A stretch of DNA of 64,000 nt from Candidatus Gastranaerophilales bacterium (GTDB lineage: Bacteria > Cyanobacteriota > Vampirovibrionia > Gastranaerophilales > Gastranaerophilaceae). Numbering within the stretch: position 1 is the first letter of the stretch; the number at the start of each line of letters is the position of its first letter. The stretch is from NCBI GenBank assembly GCA_947594025.1, contig CANQDZ010000002.1, forward strand, positions 1-64,000, read 5' to 3'. Shown here one piece after another: positions 61,827 through 64,000 of the stretch. The position numbers and the translations under genes are program-made. A model generated the notes under the pieces. It searched no databases. It saw nothing but the letters and a program-made list of their open reading frames with translations, and had not been told where the DNA came from.

Positions 61827-62957
61827 ATGGACTTTGTTATTAAAAAAATTGAAAATAATGACATAGAAAAAGAACTCAAAGACATAGGTTTTGATAAAAA
61901 TTATGTTGGAACGGGCTCTTTAAAGCATAAATTTTTGAATTTAAAAATTTATAATGTAACCCCAATTCAAGCAACAATTTTAAAAGAAACCGCACTGTCC
62001 GCCGGTTGCGATGTCGGAGTTCACAGAGATGTTCTGACTCATAAAATTGAACGTTCTAACTGCATTTTATCGGGCACAATTCAACAAATTAAGCAGACGG
62101 CTTCAAAACTTAAAAATCAGCAGTTTTCAATGAATAAACTCGGCGTTTTAATTGAAGAAAATTTAGATAAAAAGTATTCTTTGCCTCAAATTATGGGAAT
62201 AATAAATTTAAGCGAGAATTCTTTTTCAAACGATTTTGAAGAACCGATTAAAAAGATAAATTCATATTTATCTCAAAACGTTGATATCATCGATATTGGT
62301 GCAGAAAGCACGTCACCAAATAAAGAAGATGTTGACCCGACCGTTCAAATAAATAAAATCATACCCGTTCTTGATTATCTCAAAGATAAACATGTAACCG
62401 TAAGTGTTGACACAAGGTCTTATGAAGTTGCGCGCGAGGTCTTAAAACACAAGGTTGATATTATAAATGATGTTTCATTCCTAAGCGATGAAAAAATAGC
62501 CGAATGTGTTTTAGAAAATAATAAAAAGTACGTTTTAACGCACTCTAAGGGTACTCCGAAAACTATGAACCTTTTGTGCGAATATGAAAACACGGTTGAT
62601 GAAGTTTATTTGTCTTTATCTGAAAAATTAAACCGTCTTCAAGAAATGGGGATGAACAGAGAAAATATTATATTAGATGTCGGTTTTGGCTTTGCCAAAA
62701 ATATTGAACAAAATCTTGAAATTATGCGTCATACAGAAGAATTTAAAAGCCTGAACTGCACCTTGCTTGCGGGAATTTCAAGGAAAAGAACAATACAGAG
62801 TTTTTCAAACACTAAAGAAAATAACGAACTCGATTTTATAACGGCACTTTCTTCTTTTTATTTTGTGCTTAAAAATGTCGATATTTTAAGAGTTCATAAC
62901 CCCTATATGACAAAGATTGCCGTTGACTTTGCAAAATCTTTAAAAGACAGATATTAA
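61827..62957 (+). CDS. folP: Dihydropteroate synthase with N-terminal extension
   Basis: A 376-residue folate enzyme joining p-aminobenzoate to the pterin. The C-terminal ~260 residues are the TIM barrel: IMGIINLSENSFSND, IIDIGAESTSP, VTVSVDTRSYEVAR, IINDVSFL and AGISRKRTIQ. Deviations include the classic MGILNVTPDSFSDGG and DPGIGFGK loops reading GIINLSENSFSND and DVGFGFAK. About 115 residues precede the barrel (PIQATILKETALSAGCDVGV), an extension seen in some bacterial lineages. The start at 61827 is chosen over 61818 because the latter overlaps the -10. It overlaps the convergent rsmG by 18 bases. Confidence 0.85.
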   Translation: MDFVIKKIENNDIEKELKDIGFDKNYVGTGSLKHKFLNLKIYNVTPIQATILKETALSAGCDVGVHRDVLTHKIERSNCILSGTIQQIKQTASKLKNQQFSMNKLGVLIEENLDKKYSLPQIMGIINLSENSFSNDFEEPIKKINSYLSQNVDIIDIGAESTSPNKEDVDPTVQINKIIPVLDYLKDKHVTVSVDTRSYEVAREVLKHKVDIINDVSFLSDEKIAECVLENNKKYVLTHSKGTPKTMNLLCEYENTVDEVYLSLSEKLNRLQEMGMNRENIILDVGFGFAKNIEQNLEIMRHTEEFKSLNCTLLAGISRKRTIQSFSNTKENNELDFITALSSFYFVLKNVDILRVHNPYMTKIAVDFAKSLKDRY

Positions 62958-63566
62958 ACATCTTTTATGCCGTTCATCGGTCGGCAGCATATAATTAATA
63001 ATTTTCACTTCTTTTTTATGTTTTTTTCTAAATTCATCAAGTTCCCCCTGATAATTTGAAGATTTGTAGAAGATAAATTCTCCGCCCTCTTTAAGATGTT
63101 TTGCGGATAAATCATATATTTTTAAAATTCTGCCAACTGCCCTTGTTACAATAAAATCGGTATTTAACGGCTTGATATTTTCAATTCTGTCATTTATAAC
63201 TTCAAGGTTTTGAAGATTTAACCTTTCTTTCACCATTTTTATGAAGTTTATTTTTTTACCTATGCTGTCAACTGCCGTAATCTTTAAATTTTCAAAAAAT
63301 ATTGCAAGAATAACAGAAGGAAATCCCCCGCCTGTCCCGACGTCAACTATTGTATAATTTTTATTCAAATCCAGATATTTTGTAAGAGCAAGACTGTCAA
63401 ATATATGTTTTTCAAAAATAAAATTCATATCATTCTTGCTTATGAGGTTTGTATGAGAGTTATATTCATTAAATAATTCAAGCCAAAGATTAAGCTTGGT
63501 TTGAATTTTATCTTCAACCCTGATATTTAATTCTTCTTCCAGAATTTTAATTTTTTGTTTGTTCAT
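62940..63566 (-). CDS. rsmG: 16S rRNA (guanine-N7) methyltransferase RsmG
   Basis: A 208-residue SAM-dependent methyltransferase (GidB) that makes m7G527 in 16S rRNA. It contains NLISKNDMNFIFEKHIFDSL, the SAM motif VDVGTGGGFPSVILAIFF, TAVDSIGKKINFIK and IVTRAVGRI. It overlaps the TPR gene upstream by 20 bases and folP at its 3' end by 18. A TATAGT lies about 8 bases before the ATG inside the TPR gene, so some independent expression is possible. The gid partner mnmG is not nearby. Confidence 0.95.
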   Translation of the reverse strand: MNKQKIKILEEELNIRVEDKIQTKLNLWLELFNEYNSHTNLISKNDMNFIFEKHIFDSLALTKYLDLNKNYTIVDVGTGGGFPSVILAIFFENLKITAVDSIGKKINFIKMVKERLNLQNLEVINDRIENIKPLNTDFIVTRAVGRILKIYDLSAKHLKEGGEFIFYKSSNYQGELDEFRKKHKKEVKIINYMLPTDERHKRCLISVF

Positions 63567-64000
63567 ATTCTTTAACTATATCAATAAAATCTGTTCCGAG
63601 CTTATATTTCATATCTTCAATTCTTGAAGATATCATTCTGTGGTTTTGAGAATTTTTATCCTCATTTAAGCTGTCTTTTGCCCTTAAATAGTTTAAAAGC
63701 GCCTCTTTGTTTGAGCTTAGATTGTAATAATAATCGCCAAGCGCAATATAGCTTGTTGCAATTTCAAACATGTCATTTGTCATGCTTGCCCATTTCAGTG
63801 CTTCTTTCAGATACTTTTCTTCTTTATCGGAGCCCATCGCCTTAAAAATGTAAGCCAAATTTATATTTGCATTATAGAGAGATGTTGCTTTTGGTTTTTT
63901 ATCTTGTTCATATTTTGAAATTGCCATTTCATAATTATAAACAGCATCTTTTGTATTGTTTTCGTCAAATAATAAAGATGCAAGCGCAAGGTAAGAATCC
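63547..64000 (-). CDS. TPR-repeat protein, cut by the window edge
   Basis: The reading frame runs off the right edge without a start, so this is the C-terminal part only; an internal ATG at 63927 is not the start because the frame continues upstream as SYLALASLLFDENN and then AVYNYEMAIS. At least three tetratricopeptide repeats are visible (NANINLAYIFKAMGSDKEEK, IATSYIALGDYYYNLSSNKE), ending FIDIVKEYEQTKN. It overlaps rsmG by 20 bases, so the two are coupled. Function unknown. Confidence 0.8.
   Translation of the reverse strand, partial: DSYLALASLLFDENNTKDAVYNYEMAISKYEQDKKPKATSLYNANINLAYIFKAMGSDKEEKYLKEALKWASMTNDMFEIATSYIALGDYYYNLSSNKEALLNYLRAKDSLNEDKNSQNHRMISSRIEDMKYKLGTDFIDIVKEYEQTKN

Overview
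The window is AT-rich DNA packed with protein genes and uses the standard bacterial code with TAA, TGA and TAG stops. The gene set describes a diderm (Gram-negative-type) anaerobe-like bacterium. It has LPS-export genes (lptB and an LptF/G permease), a secretin with a type II secretion/type IV pilus motor, a beta-barrel porin, UppP, a complete minC-minD-minE operon, and a cyanobacterium-like mix of GHL10, pentapeptide-repeat, TPR and DivIVA-like coiled-coil proteins. No photosynthesis gene is present. The best guess is a non-photosynthetic relative of cyanobacteria (Melainabacteria/Vampirovibrionia, Gastranaerophilales-like). This is an inference from gene content and composition, not from a marker-gene search.

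Layout: 1-398 holds a higher-order tandem repeat. 399-3327 is coaD, a coiled-coil protein and a secreted GHL10 protein. 3328-6716 (minus) holds CcdA/thioredoxin, a GC-rich hairpin island, and gatC-pyrG. 6831-10410 is two LuxR-type response regulators (the second with Glu in place of the phospho-Asp), a pentapeptide protein and two paralogous exported proteins. 10459-13373 is a divergent Fe-S protein and two zinc dehydrogenases. 13457-15640 is rplT/rpmI, a pilin-like protein and a membrane-anchored protein. 15674-20704 is mutS, queD, uppP and a nucleotidase-like protein. 20910-24259 is rph, cimA and ilvC. 24390-29124 holds lplA, a radical SAM protein, small unknown proteins, tsf and rpsB. 29342-33745 is a TPR protein and an envelope operon (lptB, LptF/G, NAGPA-like, VTT). 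33839-38609 is a TPR protein, trpS, PEBP and obgE. 38721-45227 is the secretin/ATPase/platform operon, followed by aroQ-thiL-ispD. 47551-50348 is trkA-trkH, then a porin. 51532-53115 is small proteins and an LD-carboxypeptidase. 53154-57613 is dnaX, an NrtR-like Nudix protein and dnaK. 57698-60221 is the min operon. 60448-64000 is an amino-acid permease, folP, rsmG and a TPR gene cut by the window edge.

The strongest unexpected signal is in the promoters. At eleven gene starts on both strands, a good -10 box (TATAAT, TATACT, TATAAC or TAAAAT) ends only 6-7 bases before the start codon and no Shine-Dalgarno sequence is visible, which predicts leaderless mRNAs. At queD and folP the -10 box contains the stop codon of the gene upstream. 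At three divergent gene pairs, two -10 boxes overlap on opposite strands; two of these use the identical palindrome ATTATATAAT. By contrast, genes inside operons and some stand-alone genes (dnaK, rpsB, the 55-aa gene at 27243) have ordinary AGGAG-type sites. No CRISPR array, tRNA, rRNA, transposase or prophage was seen.
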